This document shows, piece after piece, positions 24,480-37,389 of a stretch of 64,000 bases of DNA. Origin of the DNA: Epiperipatus broadwayi (lineage: Eukaryota > Onychophora > Udeonychophora > Euonychophora > Peripatidae); the NCBI GenBank assembly GCA_028023455.1, contig JAQFVV010012513.1:693001-757000 (forward strand), given 5' to 3'. The notes beneath the pieces were generated by a model, which saw only the letters and a program-made list of their open reading frames with translations, was not told the DNA's origin and searched no databases. A program made the translations under genes and the position numbers. Every line of letters begins with the position of its first letter. Position 1 is the stretch's first letter.

Positions 24480-26280
24480 ATGAATATGTTAAATAAAATA
24501 TAGTTTGATTATAACTTTCAATGAGAGAAACAGAATTTTTATAATTATAAAAAGAACCAAAAAAAATAAAGATAAGAATCCTAATCTTTAAATTCCAGTT
24601 TTTCTTAAACTTCAGTGTTGTTGTCAATTGAAGGATAACAATGAGGTGGAGTGAACAAAGTAAAAAAAAAAATGGTAAAACTTTACATATTTAAAAGGCT
24701 TTATTTTATAATATCTTTACATAATATATAAATTAGTAATAAATTTATTTTGCCTTATTATAATTATTATTTACTTACTTATATATTATCTATTGACTAC
24801 ATTATCCATTTCTACCTTTAAATATCTTTATATAGTAATGGGATGGGGTGGTAGGAAGAAATGATTAAACGTGAGATGATGGCAAAACATCCTCACTCCT
24901 AATCAATTTAAAATGAAATATCAATAGTTTACAAAAGTATATATAAGTAAGATATATTTATAAGAGCATGAGATTAGAGAATCTTTGAGAGATCAATGAG
25001 AGATCAGAAAAGCAACTAAAAGCATAATTATTCACCATATATCAGCCAGCACTATCAAGTAAGTAATACCATGTAATACTCAAAATACCATTCATCATCA
25101 TGAATAATCCATAATAAAATCAACAGTCTATCTTGTGACCAGGATTGAACAATAAAAAATATAAATCAACAGTCCATCTTGTGACTGGATTGGACATGGG
25201 TCTTCTGTAAACCAGGCTAACTATTAAGCTTTTGCCAGCTTGGGGCAATTATTTAACCATTAATTTAAAAGCACAAACTAAGTGTGAATTCATCAGAATA
25301 CATAAGCAGAAAATCTAAACAATAATGTTGGGATACAAAGACATGCTGATCATCATCGATGCTCAGCCACTTGTAATGGCCAACTATAAACTTAACTTCT
25401 AATAAGACTAAACTAAAATCAAATATAGTGCATGGGCTTTAAAGATTATTCTCTGTTGCACCAACCAGGATGATGATTGATCATCTCTGGATGCCCAAAA
25501 GCACTAAGTACACATCACCATTTATATATTCATTTCATGCACAAATCTACCTCAGAAAACATAAGCTCTTTTACTGTATGTACCAACAAATGATGATTGA
25601 ATACAATTTTTAACAACTGAATACAAGTTTACTAACAATAAAAATAAAAATTGAAATTAAAGTCTATGTGGCCACACATATCAATTAAGTCTTATATAAT
25701 AAAAAAATTATCACATTGATGATTTACATAATTACTATTCAAAATTCAAATTGTTACATTGATTTACATATATATATATATGCACATAAACGTGCAATTT
25801 CTAATAAACAATTAATATATTCAATTGATATTCAATAATTACAAAAATGATTAAATTTTACATATATGTCCTATTTTAATTTGTTACCATAATATATTTT
25901 TCTAATTAATTCCATTTCAAACACATACAGAAAATTTCTCATAAATATGTGTGTATAAACAACATATAGATATAATTTCAAAATCAGTTATCAAATTCTA
26001 TTACAGCTTTCTTTTCTTCTTTTTTTGAAAAAAAAAAAAAAGTCAATTTTCGAGATGTTAGATAGCTTTTTAGTAGGTTACCCCTTAATTAATTATAAAT
26101 GTCTTTAAATTTAAAAATATAGATTTAAAATGTCTATTAAATGAATTATTTAAAAACAACTCACTTTATATTCTTTTATCAGTACTTCTCTGCATATAGT
26201 CATAGCAGCATATGTATAACTTTTTTTATTCAGCTGGTGTTTCTCTTGGGCAAGCTGTTTTTTTGTCAATCGAGGCAATT
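24480..26280. other. No gene seen; one short local duplication
   Basis: A phrase of about 28 bp (ATCAACAGTC..ATCTTGTGAC) repeats at about 25117 and 25164. Otherwise the sequence is AT-rich and non-coding. Confidence 0.4.
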
Positions 26281-26289
26281 GTCATCATC

Positions 26290-26715
26290 AGGTAAAAGTA
26301 TATAATTCAGGTATGGTTGGCTTTTTCCCATCTGCAGTTGTTTCCACTTAGACTTGGATTTGGTAAGCTTTAGGTCAGAAAGCTGTTTTCCAGAACCCTT
26401 TTAAGGCTATGAATTACAAAGAATCTTGACCCCTTTCCTCCATGTGAATTCAAACTTCATCAGTGAACTGTAGAGCAGCTACTTCCTCCTGTTCTTACAT
26501 CCTCATGTCAGTTCTCTGTATAATTCTACTAGCCATCTCTGCAGCTAGCTTTACTGTTGCCTTTCTCTGCTACAGTTATTAACTTTTCACAAAATATTTT
26601 GGCTAATTTTATAGCTAGCTCCTCTGCTAACTGCCTTTCAAACATATTAAAGCCAAACTTTGCAATTGGTTGGCCACTGATTAAAATATTAAAACCAGAC
26701 TCTTCTGGTTAACTC
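26290..26715 (-). pseudogene. Degenerate unidentified coding relic
   Basis: The minus strand contains a protein-like stretch (about 26710 to 26575) that reads PEESGFNILISGQPIAKFGF followed by NMFERQLAEELAIKLAKIF. It continues after a +1 shift as an Ala/Glu-rich helix (ATVKLAAEMASRIIQRTDM) and later pieces interrupted by single stops. The amphipathic, charged composition is unlike random AT-rich DNA. No family was recognised; a transposon structural protein is one possibility. Confidence 0.35.
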
Positions 26716-28648
26716 TTACGAAACTGTCAGCAAAACTAACTGATATATTTTTATCAGTCTTTTTATAATCTTGGTGGTCAACTGACAAAAACATAGTGAC
26801 TGTTTTCAATTAACTTTAATTCTTTGGAATTTGACCAAAGGTGTGATCTCTACACGTTTTTACTTTGATAATAGAAATCTACAAATTAATTAAAAGATTT
26901 CAAAAATAGACATTTTTACAATTATTAGAAAATATACTTTCAAATTTCAAAATCAAAATTACAAATATTTATCAGACCTTTTTAAAATATTAATTTCATA
27001 ATGAATTTTTATTTTAAACCCAGAGTTATTTAACCCTTTACTTATTATTATTTTACTTTAGGAAATATAGAAAAATATCTACAAAAACTTGTTTATTTCT
27101 ACTTTTCCTTTACTTTATATATATATGCACACACACTATATTATTGTGCACTATGTATCTATACCCCATCTTGAAGCATTTTGATTTTCTTTCTGAATGA
27201 TTAATGTAAAGCATGCCTTATATGTATAATTTTAAATTTACAAACTGGTCTTGCAAGTGTATATAGAATTATCATCTAGTGTTAACTTATTTCCCAAGAT
27301 TATATTAGATGGTTTTGTAATAAAGAGAATGAATAATTGTGTCATTATGTAAAGGATCAATTCTTTAGAAGTCTTTCCAAGCCAAAAATGTGTTGACAAT
27401 GTCTATGCTTCTAGTTTCGACTGGATATGTTAACCCAGCGACAACACCTACCAACAAAAAGGATGCACAATCCTATGATCAAATTTCAGAGAAATATCTT
27501 TATATAGTTAGAGTTAATAATATGATGATTAGCATAAACACATGCTTGACCTATGTCATAAGATTAGAATTTTGGACATGTAAATTGTTTTGGGAGGTTT
27601 TAAATAGATGCTGATGGCTGACCAAAATACAGCCTAACTAATCAGAAAGAATTGGTGATAAATAAGTAAATAAATATTTCTAAATAAAAATTAAGAATGA
27701 CCAATGGCTAAATTAATCACAAGACTCATCCCCCATCAGTTTTCTTTCACTGTTCTTCTATGACATGAATTTTCATTCTTGTGCATATAACCTGAAAGAA
27801 TACTATGATTATTTTTAGTCACAATTATGAGTTATCACAAATATTTTCAGCACATTTTAATATGGTCAACCTGCAATATGCTACTACTGATTCTAAGACT
27901 ATTTTTTGATAAATGAAAGAAACTAAGTTTATTACAGTAAATGCTTAGAACACAGCAAAAGTCCTTTGTGTTCATAAATAGTAAATGTGTTTGAGAAAAT
28001 AATCTTCAATGTGCTAATACTAAATATTCATTTAATTTTTTAATTTGTGGCATATAAATACATATTAAATGTATATACTCAGTGCTATATATTTAAGCTT
28101 TAAAATATGCATTTTTAGCACACTTGCGAGCTTTAATATCCTTCAATTGCATTTTTAATGAAAAAAAAAAAAAACACTTCATTAAATCATTATATTTTTG
28201 ACAAATTTTGTTAAAAACATAAGTTTCAAAACAAAAAAGTACCCAAATATAATACAAAAGTAATGTTTGTAAATAAAGAGTGATAAAAAGAAATGTAAAA
28301 TAATCTGAATGAATGACTTCATTTTAATATTCAGGTATTTAATAAAAAACTGTCCTCCTTTTTGTATATTTAAGACAACTTTCACTAAAACAGAAGTTCA
28401 AAAAATGAAAATATTTTTTAAAATATTAAAAACCAATTTGTAATCACTGAAAAAATATTTATTGACAATAGAAATTCTTGTTTAATGTTACTAAATCTGC
28501 AGTTGACTAATTTTCTATTAAAAACAAATGTATTCAAATAAGAAACTTGATGTAATAAATGCTAAATTTCCTGGCATTTCTAAGTAAAACAATCACAAGA
28601 AAATAAATCTTAGAAAAATTGTCATGTATAAAAAACATTGCAGTGTAG
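26716..28648. other. No gene seen
   Basis: AT-rich sequence with short frames of no recognisable family. Confidence 0.4.
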
Positions 28649-28831
28649 AAAAATCTTAGTTTACTGAATGAGGATCTAGAAGAGATTACTGGGCATCTTG
28701 AATCCCTTAAAAATAATGCATTGGTGCTACTACAAATTTGCAGGAAAAGCTGCCACCCTGAAAGACAATCACTTTCTGAATCTGTGAATGTTGCTACATT
28801 TCCCGATGAAGCACTGGATGAATTTTGTTAG
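28649..28831 (+). pseudogene. Possible coding relic, 60 codons
   Basis: An open frame without a start codon reads a Glu/Leu-rich segment (LLNEDLEEITGHLESLKN), then ALVLLQICRKSCHPERQSL and ESVNVATFPDEALDEFC before a stop. The acidic, balanced composition stands out from the surrounding DNA. No family was recognised. It could be a remnant of a transposase or of a host exon. Confidence 0.3.
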
Positions 28832-30575
28832 CCATATAACACGTTCTCAATACATTTGCTGGGAGAAACTGCTGACATCTGGTATGTCATGTGTCAGTTA
28901 TAATCAATTATCACTAAGCTTACATTATCAACTTTACTTCCATTTGCATCTATATATCCCTGAGAAAGATATTTAACAGTTCTTCAGATCAAAAGAAAGT
29001 CAAGAAACATAATGGGGATATCATGAGATTGACTTTAACAAACACTCATCCAAGAGGTTTTATGCTGGTTGCCTAGATGCAAGTATAACAATCCATTAAA
29101 TATTATGTCTTATTTATGTTCCAAAATATTTTAATGTCTTTTTAATTTTATTTAAATCTGTTTTTAAGAAAGGTGTTGGGGGTTGAAGAGTTAGTTGGTT
29201 CTTATAAAAAATCACAACTTGAAAAAGGTTGGAAAGACTGTTTTTTTTGGAATGGAGGTATTAGAAAAACTTTCAATGGCTATTTGTACGCTCTTTCATT
29301 TGTTTTGTTTTTAACGGAAATGTTTACATATCAATAAGCAACTAAATTTTATATTTTGATTATTAGTTCATCCATTCATCAATTTTAAGCAATTGGATTA
29401 AGATACAATTTATACAGTACCTTCGGAATTAATGTGCTAAATGTAAAGTGCTGTATGTGGTTAAAAGCAAATATTATGGAATGTCATAATGCTGGGAAAA
29501 TATAGCTATTACCCTTAAAAAATATTAGAAAAATAACTTTTTTAACACTTTTACTAATGCTCATTTTGTCATAGGTTCACAAATTTTAAATTTTGAGAGT
29601 TAATTTTTAATCTGATACTTTTCTAGACAGCTTAATTAGATTGCTTATGAAATGTTAAAAAAAGTATATAATATGACTTAGCTAAGATAATTCTTAATTG
29701 CAAAACATTAAAAATAAGACATGCTGAAGTTTCATTTTGCTACTGATCCAAATGCGATCTGCTCCACAGATGCTTCTTTCTAAGGTAAAAAAGTAATATT
29801 TCACAGTAAGTATTGTGCGTCAAATATTTGGTATCTGTATATCATATTTTACAAATAAAACTTTAATTAATTGTTACATTTTTATTTATCATTGTCAAAC
29901 TCACTCCACTCACAACTTTGACACCATCCACCTCAGATAAATACAATAATGATTATTACTAATCATTTTCTAAACTAGAGATTATCTCTAGCACAGATAT
30001 AAACTTTAAACTTAAATTAAAGATTAATATATCTGGGTTGTTTTAATTTTAAACATACACACATATGGAGTTATTCCCCTTTTACTTTTCCATGTGTAAT
30101 ATATTTATAGATATATTAAAAAACCTTCATACTTCCCCATTCTTTTCAAATTCATATAAATGAAGATACAATAAAAGACAAATGCCCCCCAAGCTGCATT
30201 TTGTGCTGAACTTGTAATTTATTATAAAAATAAAAATAATTATAAAATAATTGCAATAAAAATAACATATAATACAAAAGAGCAAAGAGAAAAGGTAACA
30301 AGATGAAAGACTAAAAAAATTTTTCAGGATGTATGTATATATATGTCTACACACAATGATATCTAAGGAATTTTTTTTTTTCAATTTAATGCAATATAAA
30401 ATATAAAAGAACATAGAAAAGAATACACATAGATGAAAAAAAATATAGTTGATGTACATGAGAAATTTATTATACAGATCCATACAAAACACGTGAGATA
30501 TTGCTTACAGTGAGATATGACAATGAAATAAATTTGATCTTTTCATTATAATCATTATCTATTATATATATATAT
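28832..30575. other. No gene seen
   Basis: AT-rich. The 121-codon minus-strand frame at 30127-30492 is a Phe/Tyr/Ile low-complexity frame. Confidence 0.4.
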
Positions 30576-32698
30576 TGTACCAATCGGAATGAAAGTGATG
30601 ATCGAATCTAACCGCAAAAACAATATCTGCACTACAAGGGCGCCATCTAGGCATTTGAGCCTAGAAAAATTTATAAAGTAGGCAGATACGCGCTATTAAG
30701 ATTCCACTTTATTTAAATATTCCGATCGTTAGCCCAAGTCACTAGCTCAGTGGAGATGCAGAGATAAAAATCTATATCTTAATTTATATCTTAAATATCA
30801 AAGAGTAAAAGCCACTGCCAGAAATTAACATATAAAAATATTTATTTACGCACATATAAAATAATATTTAAATTTTGAGGAATAAGTTTAACATTTTAGA
30901 TTTTTATATTAACTTTGAATTTTACATTTAACTAAGTTTCAATGAGTTTAATTATTATTTAGATAGTCAAGTATGAATAGACTACATAGATCTGCATTTG
31001 AAAAGAAAATATTCTTCCCTGATTTAACCTTAGGCAACAAATTTCGCAACCAAATTGGCGCCAATCCATCTGATACATTCATGTATTCAATGTAGCATGA
31101 TACGACAACACAAAATACTATATTGTCAGGAATGTACATCTGAACAATAAGTAGAAATAGAGAAGACATTGACTCTCCACCAACAGGAATGTGACATCTG
31201 TTGGCAAGTAGAACAATAAACAAAAAACTCCATAGGAATGGACTGCGGTCTTCTGCCGACTTACAAACCCATCCATAGGCAAACAGAGGGTGTGTGGCAT
31301 ATATCTATAATCCTGCCCGTAGCGGACCTCATACTACATCTACTAATTACACAAATATATCCAATCCATTGAACCAATTCAACTACGAAATGAATAACCT
31401 AAGATTACCCTCCCTTAATACAACTTTACAAAACTATATAGCCATTCACGCCCGACTTAATTTTAACATTTAAATACGTTCGCACAGATTTGTTTAAAAA
31501 TGTTGGGTATAGATCGATTACATAGATTCCACGGTCAAAAACATTTCAAAATAAACATAAACGATCAAAATACAAAATTATTGATACCGACAATCGCAGA
31601 GGGAAACTTATAAGTAACCCAATAGTATTCACCATAAGATACTTGCGTTGTCACCAATAACTTAAAAGACATCCGAATAAATACATTTTAGATACTCACC
31701 GTAAGGTATCATTATTTATCGAATGTCTATATATTTTGATCAAATATGAAAACCAAAATATAATTAACCGCAAACGAATCCATGCAAGTGTCTATAAACA
31801 ACTTAAATTTCATACATTTAAATAATCTTTACAATAAGAAAAAAAAAATGGAAATGATGTTTATCAATCGGAAAACATATAAAATTAAACATTATTAATT
31901 TGATTTAAAAACTTACAAAAGTCAGATAAGAGTCCGTTTTAACATTTCAGTTGGCTTGTTTATCAATTTGTAAAACTTGACGAAAGTTCTTAATTGATTT
32001 TAACAATTGTTCATTTCATATAGCTTATGGTAGAAGAGTCCAAGCCTCTGCTTTCAATTCCCGCGACGCCTCCGTTGGAAGGTAATGTTCTGGAGATGGC
32101 AATAGCTGGTTCAAGGTATCACAGTCTTTTCATTTTTTTTTTTTTTTATAGAGAGTGTGGTATGTGCGTCATACCACATCTCTCAAACACACAACGCTGG
32201 AACTGTCAGAAAAAAACTGTATTTCCCTTTTTATATTATCCACAAGGATTCAATGAACAAAACGTCACTAGTCTATCACTTTCGTTAGGGTCCGAGCCAA
32301 GGCTTAGTGCTTCCATTGGTCAAGCTAAAATTTCTTTCTTCTCTTATCTAACTTTTCATCTGACTTTTTAATTACACAGCTTTTAGATAATTAATAAACA
32401 ATCATTTCCATTTACAGATTACAGGAATTAATTAATACCTGTTTTTACTTTAACTTACGTTATTTTTTTATTAAAATATTTTTATATTTCAATCTGGTAT
32501 TTTTTTATTAAAAAAAATACGTTCAGATACTTTTTTTTTTTGTTTATGAAAAAAATATTTTTAAAGTTTAGCATCTGTGCGAATGTATATACGTATAACA
32601 AACATTTTTAATTTTAGCGTTTAGTTTTTTACTCTTATTTGTGAACTTGTAAGTTTTTATTTTAAATTAATGTAACGACATATCTATGTATCGTTACA
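30576..32698 (-). repeat. 2.1-kb LTR-like direct repeat, left copy
   Basis: The segment begins TGTACCAATCGG and ends ATCGTTACA, giving TG...CA borders. It matches 33252-35362 closely along most of its length, except a strongly diverged block at about 31980-32330. It lies in a TA run, so the ATAT flanks are not informative. Its right end is itself a hairpin, TGTAACGA...TCGTTACA (32671-32698). A 91-codon minus-strand frame at 30948-31223 is shared in part with the other copy but is broken there. Confidence 0.75.
32156..32178. other. 9-bp hairpin with TGCGT loop (left copy)
   Basis: TGTGGTATG (32156-32164), loop TGCGT, CATACCACA (32170-32178): all nine pairs are perfect. It corresponds in position to the hairpin at 34822-34844. 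Confidence 0.8.
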
Positions 32699-33251
32699 TA
32701 TCAGTAAACTTCCTCAAAAAACAAAAACATTAAAAAAAAAAAGACTTTACTTAGTGTTAGTAATTACGTTACACAAATTTGTTATATATGAAATTTCAAA
32801 AGGACAAAACTTTTTTTTTTAAAGACAAAACAGTAATTACAAATATAATGATATAAAAAAAAAAAGTTGACTGATGATTCCCTACTACCAGCTAAATTTC
32901 TGCCCCCTCCCTTCCAAGTTTCATTTCTCCTACCTTTAAGTATTATTTAGGCAAGTTAAACGATTAGATTTTAAACAAGACTTTTAAAAAAAAAATTATG
33001 ATTTATATTTATTATTACGTTTTATTTATTAGTTTTTATTCCTTGAATTTATCTCTACATATGCGCAATTTTTCTTACTGGCAGCACTTTTTAAACAAAA
33101 CTTCAAACTGCAACTCCACGTCAATACAACAAATATATTTATACAATTTCAGCAAAAAATTTATGGGCATGATTCACTTTTAAAATTCTCAGGGCACTCG
33201 TGTTTATCAAAGATCAGCCCAAGTTGGGTAGCCAGTCTGTGGGCGTTAATC
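32699..33251 (-). mobile_element. Short interior of the LTR-like element
   Basis: 553 bp between the two long repeats, with no open frame of note. On the minus strand TGGCTACCCAACTTGGGC (33234-33217) resembles a tRNA-Lys primer-binding site but starts 17 bp after the repeat border, and a weak purine run (GAGGAAG) lies near the other border. If real, the element is non-autonomous. Confidence 0.4.
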
Positions 33252-35362
33252 TGTACCAATCGGAATGAAAGTGCATGATCAAATCTAACCGCAAAAACAA
33301 TATCTGCACTACAAGGGCGCCATCTAGGCATTTGAGCCTAGAAAAATTTATAGAGTAGGCAGATACGCGCTGTTAAGATTCCACTTTATTTAAATATTCC
33401 GATCGTTAGCCCAAGTCACTAGCTCAGCGGAGACGCAGAGATAAAAATCTATAAATTTTATATCTTAAATATAAAAGAATAAAAGCCACTGCCAGAAATT
33501 AACACATAAAAATATTTATTTACGCACATATAAAATAATATTTAAATTTTGAGGAATAAATTTAACGTTTATAATTTTATATTGATCTTTAATTCTAAAT
33601 TTAAGTAGATTGCAAATAATGAGTTTACTATTTATTTAGAGGGTCGAGTATGAATGGACTACATAGGTCTGCATTTGAAAGGAAAATATTCTTCCCTGAT
33701 TTAACCTTAGGCAACAAATTTCGCAATCAACTGGCGCCAATCCATCTGATACATTCATGTATTCAATGTAGCATGATACGACAACACAAAATACTATATT
33801 GTCAGGAATGTACATCTGAACAATAAGTAGAAATAGAGAAGACATTGACTCTCCACCAACAGGAATGTGACATCTGTTGGCAAGTAGATCAATAAACTAA
33901 AAACTCCATAGGAATGGACTGCGGTCTTCTGCCGACTTACAAACCCATCCATAGGCAAACAGAGGGTGTGTGGCGTATATCTATAATCCTGCCCGTAGCG
34001 GACCTCATACTACATCTACTAATTACACAAATATATCCAATCCATTGAACCAATTCAACTACGAAATGAATAACCTAAGATTACCCTCCCTTAATACAAC
34101 TTTACAAAACTATATAGCCATTCACGCCCGACTTAATTTTAACATTTAAATACGTTCGCACAGATTTGTTTAAAAATGTTGGGTATAGATCGATTACATA
34201 GATTCCACGGTCAAAAACATTTCAAAATAAACATAAACGATCAAAATACAAAATTATTGATACCGACAATCGCAGAGGGAAACTTATAAGTAACCCAATA
34301 GTATTCACCATAAGATACTTGCATTGTCACCAATAACTTAAAAGACATCCGAATAAATACATTTTAGATACTCACCGTAAGGTATCATTATTTATCGAAT
34401 GTCTATATATTTTGATCAAATATGAAAACCAAAATATAATTAACCGCAAACGAATCCATGCAAGCGTCTATAAACAACTTAAATTTCATACATTTAAATA
34501 ATCTTTACAATAAGGAAAAAAAAAATGGAAATGATGTTTATCAATCGGGAAACATATAAAATTAAACATTATTAATTTGATTTAAAAACTTAAAAGTCAG
34601 ATAGAAGTTCATAAGCTCGAACGAATGTTCTTAGTTATTTTTTTTTAAATTTAGAGTTCATGTCAATATAGCTTACAGTATAAGAGTCCAGGTTCCTGTT
34701 GGCAATTCCCACGGCGTCTCCATTGGAAGAAAATGTTCTGGAGGTAGCATTAGCTGGTTCCATTCTGGTATCACAGTCTTTTCATTTTATTTTTTTTTAA
34801 ACAAACAAAAAAATGAGAGAGAACGGCAAGTGCGTCTTACCGTTGTCATCAAATCAAGTTGGAAAAACTGACTGGAACTCAATATTTTTTCTTTTTATAG
34901 TCCTCCTATGGATTCCATGAACAAAAACGTCACTGTTCTGTTTTTTCATTATGGTCCGGGCCTTTATTTGCTTCCATTGGTCAAGCTAAAATCTCTTTCT
35001 TCTCTTATCTAACTTTTCATCTGACTCTTTAATTAAACAGCTTTTAGATAATTAATAAACAATCATTTCCATTTACAGATTACAGGAATTAATTAATACC
35101 TGTTTTTACTTTAACTTACGTTATTTTTTTATTAAAATATTTTTATATTTCAATCTGGTATTTTTTTATTAAAAAAAATACGTTCAGATACTTTTTTTTT
35201 TTTTGTTTATGAAAAAAAATATTTTTAAAGTTTAGCATCTGTGCGAATGTATATACGTATAACAAACATTTTTAATTTTAGCGTTTAGTTTTTTACTCTT
35301 ATTTGCGAACTTGTAAGTTTTTATTTTAAATTAATGTAATGACATATCTATGTATCGTTACA
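33252..35362 (-). repeat. 2.1-kb LTR-like direct repeat, right copy
   Basis: Same borders as the left copy. Near-identical blocks include 33930-34600 against 31265-31935. Between about 34600 and 35000 the two copies are only loosely alignable, then similarity becomes near-complete again. The right-end hairpin has one mismatch (TGTAATGA). Confidence 0.75.
34822..34844. other. Hairpin with TGCGT loop (right copy), compensatory stem
   Basis: AACGGCAAG (34822-34830), loop TGCGT, CTTACCGTT (34836-34844): eight of nine pairs form. The loop is identical to that of the left copy while most stem bases differ. Confidence 0.8.
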
Positions 35363-35629
35363 ATATATATATATATACAACTGATAGAAAATATTACTTT
35401 TATATAAACTTCCAATTGGCTAAGTTCTACGCATTTGGAGTTATATATGTATTGGATCACAGACATTTTACAAAACAAACCTTTATTCTACAGCAATGTA
35501 ATTTATTTATATGAGAAATATTATATAGTCACGAGTGAACAAAGTATTCTCTGAAATATCATATTTACAATTGGCTAGGTCTAAACCCAAGAAATTATAT
35601 ATATCCATATAAGAACAGAATTAGTCAAA
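35363..35629. other. AT-rich spacer
   Basis: No gene. A short phrase around ACAATTGGCTAGGTCTAAA has a weak counterpart near 36490. Confidence 0.4.
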
Positions 35630-36405
35630 ACTCCCTATACAGTAGTGCCACTCAGTGCAAGCCAGAGTAATCAATAGATGCCAGAAAGTTTGTGCATAAA
35701 ATCCCTATCTAGTGCCTACTCATCCAACATCCCCAGACTAGTTTCTGGCTTGTGGCCTTTGTCAGTGAGGAACCTTGGATCTGAGAGCACTGCGCTATGA
35801 GAATAAAATTGAAAATAAGATTGAAAACACAGTAATATTTTTAATCTAAGCTCATTAGCTTATAGACTATTTAGTCAGATAGATCTGAACTCATTTCAGT
35901 ACCCATACATTTTAATGCACAAGCCTTCTAATATCTCTCTCAAAACCAGATACCAAACTAGCTCCACCTTCACTCTTCACAGACACTTGGGCAATCATCC
36001 AACTTTCATCTTCTCAGCCTTTGTCATAGAACTCAATCATTTAAATGTTTGTGACCCATGCAGTGCTTGCTCAAGGAAGACATGCATCTCAGACTGGCCT
36101 GGACTATACACCCTTTCCCCTTCCCATTCCCTTTTCACATGTATCTTTCCCCTCTTACCATGTTGCTCCTGAAATTTCAATTTACCATATAAGCACTCGC
36201 TTGTAAACTTTTTCTAACTGTATTTGTATCTGCTTTTTTTTTTTTATGAATAAACTTTAATCACTAAAAAAAAAGCCTTCTAAGATCCATTGATTACACC
36301 TGGCTTGCACTGAGTAGCACTACTGTATGGAGAGTTTTGCCTGTTTTAATAACAGTTATGAGCAAGCATAAGAAATGGTAATCATGTGATGTTAGTGTTT
36401 TAAAA
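35630..36405. repeat. Family A repeat, copy 4, interrupted by a retrocopy
   Basis: The left arm (AGTAGTGCCACTCAGTGCAA near 35641) and the right inverted arm (to GGTAATCATGTGATGTTAGTG near 36395) belong to one fold-back unit. The minus-strand hammerhead (about 35735-35770) has stem II GGC/GCC, GAAA and CTAGTC intact, but CTGACAA in place of CTGANGA, which should abolish cleavage. Confidence 0.75.
35935..36274 (+). pseudogene. Poly(A) retrocopy with about 14-bp TSD
   Basis: The insertion ends in AATAAA (36249-36254), 11 bp later a run of nine A residues (36266-36274), and is bounded by AAGCCTTCTAATAT (35921-35934) and AAGCCTTCTAAGAT (36272-36285). These are the marks of reverse transcription of a polyadenylated RNA and target-primed insertion. 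A plus-strand frame at 35915-36172 includes a Cys-containing stretch CDPCSACSRKTCISDWPGL of unknown origin. The source transcript was not identified. Confidence 0.75.
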
Positions 36406-37388
36406 ATATAAACATATTCTACAACACAAAATGAACTTTTATTCTATAGCATTATAAATTATTTATATGTAAAAGAAAACCATTATATATTTACAGTTGG
36501 TCTAAATGATTATTCATGTAGTTTTAAATAATTTCGAATACTTGGATTTTAAGCTTTCTGATTTCAATGCATACATATCGGAATAATAAGCTTTATTTTC
36601 GGCAAGAAAAACATTCTTTTCAGTGAAGTTTAAAAAAAAATCGAAGCAAACAAAGATTAAAATCTTATTTCACTAAAATGTTCATAAGAAACGCAATTTT
36701 TGAAATACAGATAAAACGAAAACAGTGTATGAAAGTCGATACCATAACAAAAAAGACGGCGTATGTCATGTGTCTGTCCTCCTTATCGTTTTTGCGCAAT
36801 CGAGATTTAAAATCAATGATTGGTTAAAATTTTAACTTAAGTTACATTCGCCATGCACTCGAGGAGCAAGGACTCAATTTAAAGTTATTTAAATCCATAT
36901 CTACATCGGTATCCAATAATAAATTTTTATGATTTGTTTTACAATATTCCTGTTTTTCATCGTAGATGCCAAAGTAATATAACTATCAATGTCTAATATC
37001 CGCTTTGATTGGGTTCTATGATTTTTGACATTGATTTGATATTCCAAATGGATATATTGTTTTTTGCTATTTAATAGCAAAGTCTTTATCTGTATTCTTT
37101 TTGGAAATAGATTTTTCTATTTAATGTAATCAATACTCCCTTACAATTCATTGAGATGAAAATATATTGAAAACCTTTATTAATGTTTACTTTTTATATA
37201 TTTTTGTATAATTGGATAACTTTTGATTTACTGCGATTACTTACATATTAATATTTTAAAAGTGATTTTTGCGATAATAGAACTTTTAAGCAGTTGTCCA
37301 TCTATTTATCTTTCTCTCCTCCCTGTCTATCCATTTTTCTATCCATGTATCTATCTCTCTATCTATAATGCCTGTGTGATTGTCTGTT

Positions 37389-37389
<1 letters not shown>
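36406..37389. other. No gene seen
   Basis: AT-rich sequence without supported features. Confidence 0.4.

Noticed and set aside
30127-30492. 121-codon minus-strand frame
   Set aside because: Phe/Tyr/Ile-rich low complexity as expected from AT-rich DNA.
32027-32371. 114-codon plus-strand frame
   Set aside because: It lies in the diverged island of the LTR-like repeat; the other copy does not keep it open and no domain is visible.
30576-35362. Helitron with terminal hairpin
   Set aside because: The end hairpin is at the very border and no CTRR terminus or 5' TC was found; TG...CA direct repeats fit an LTR-like structure better.
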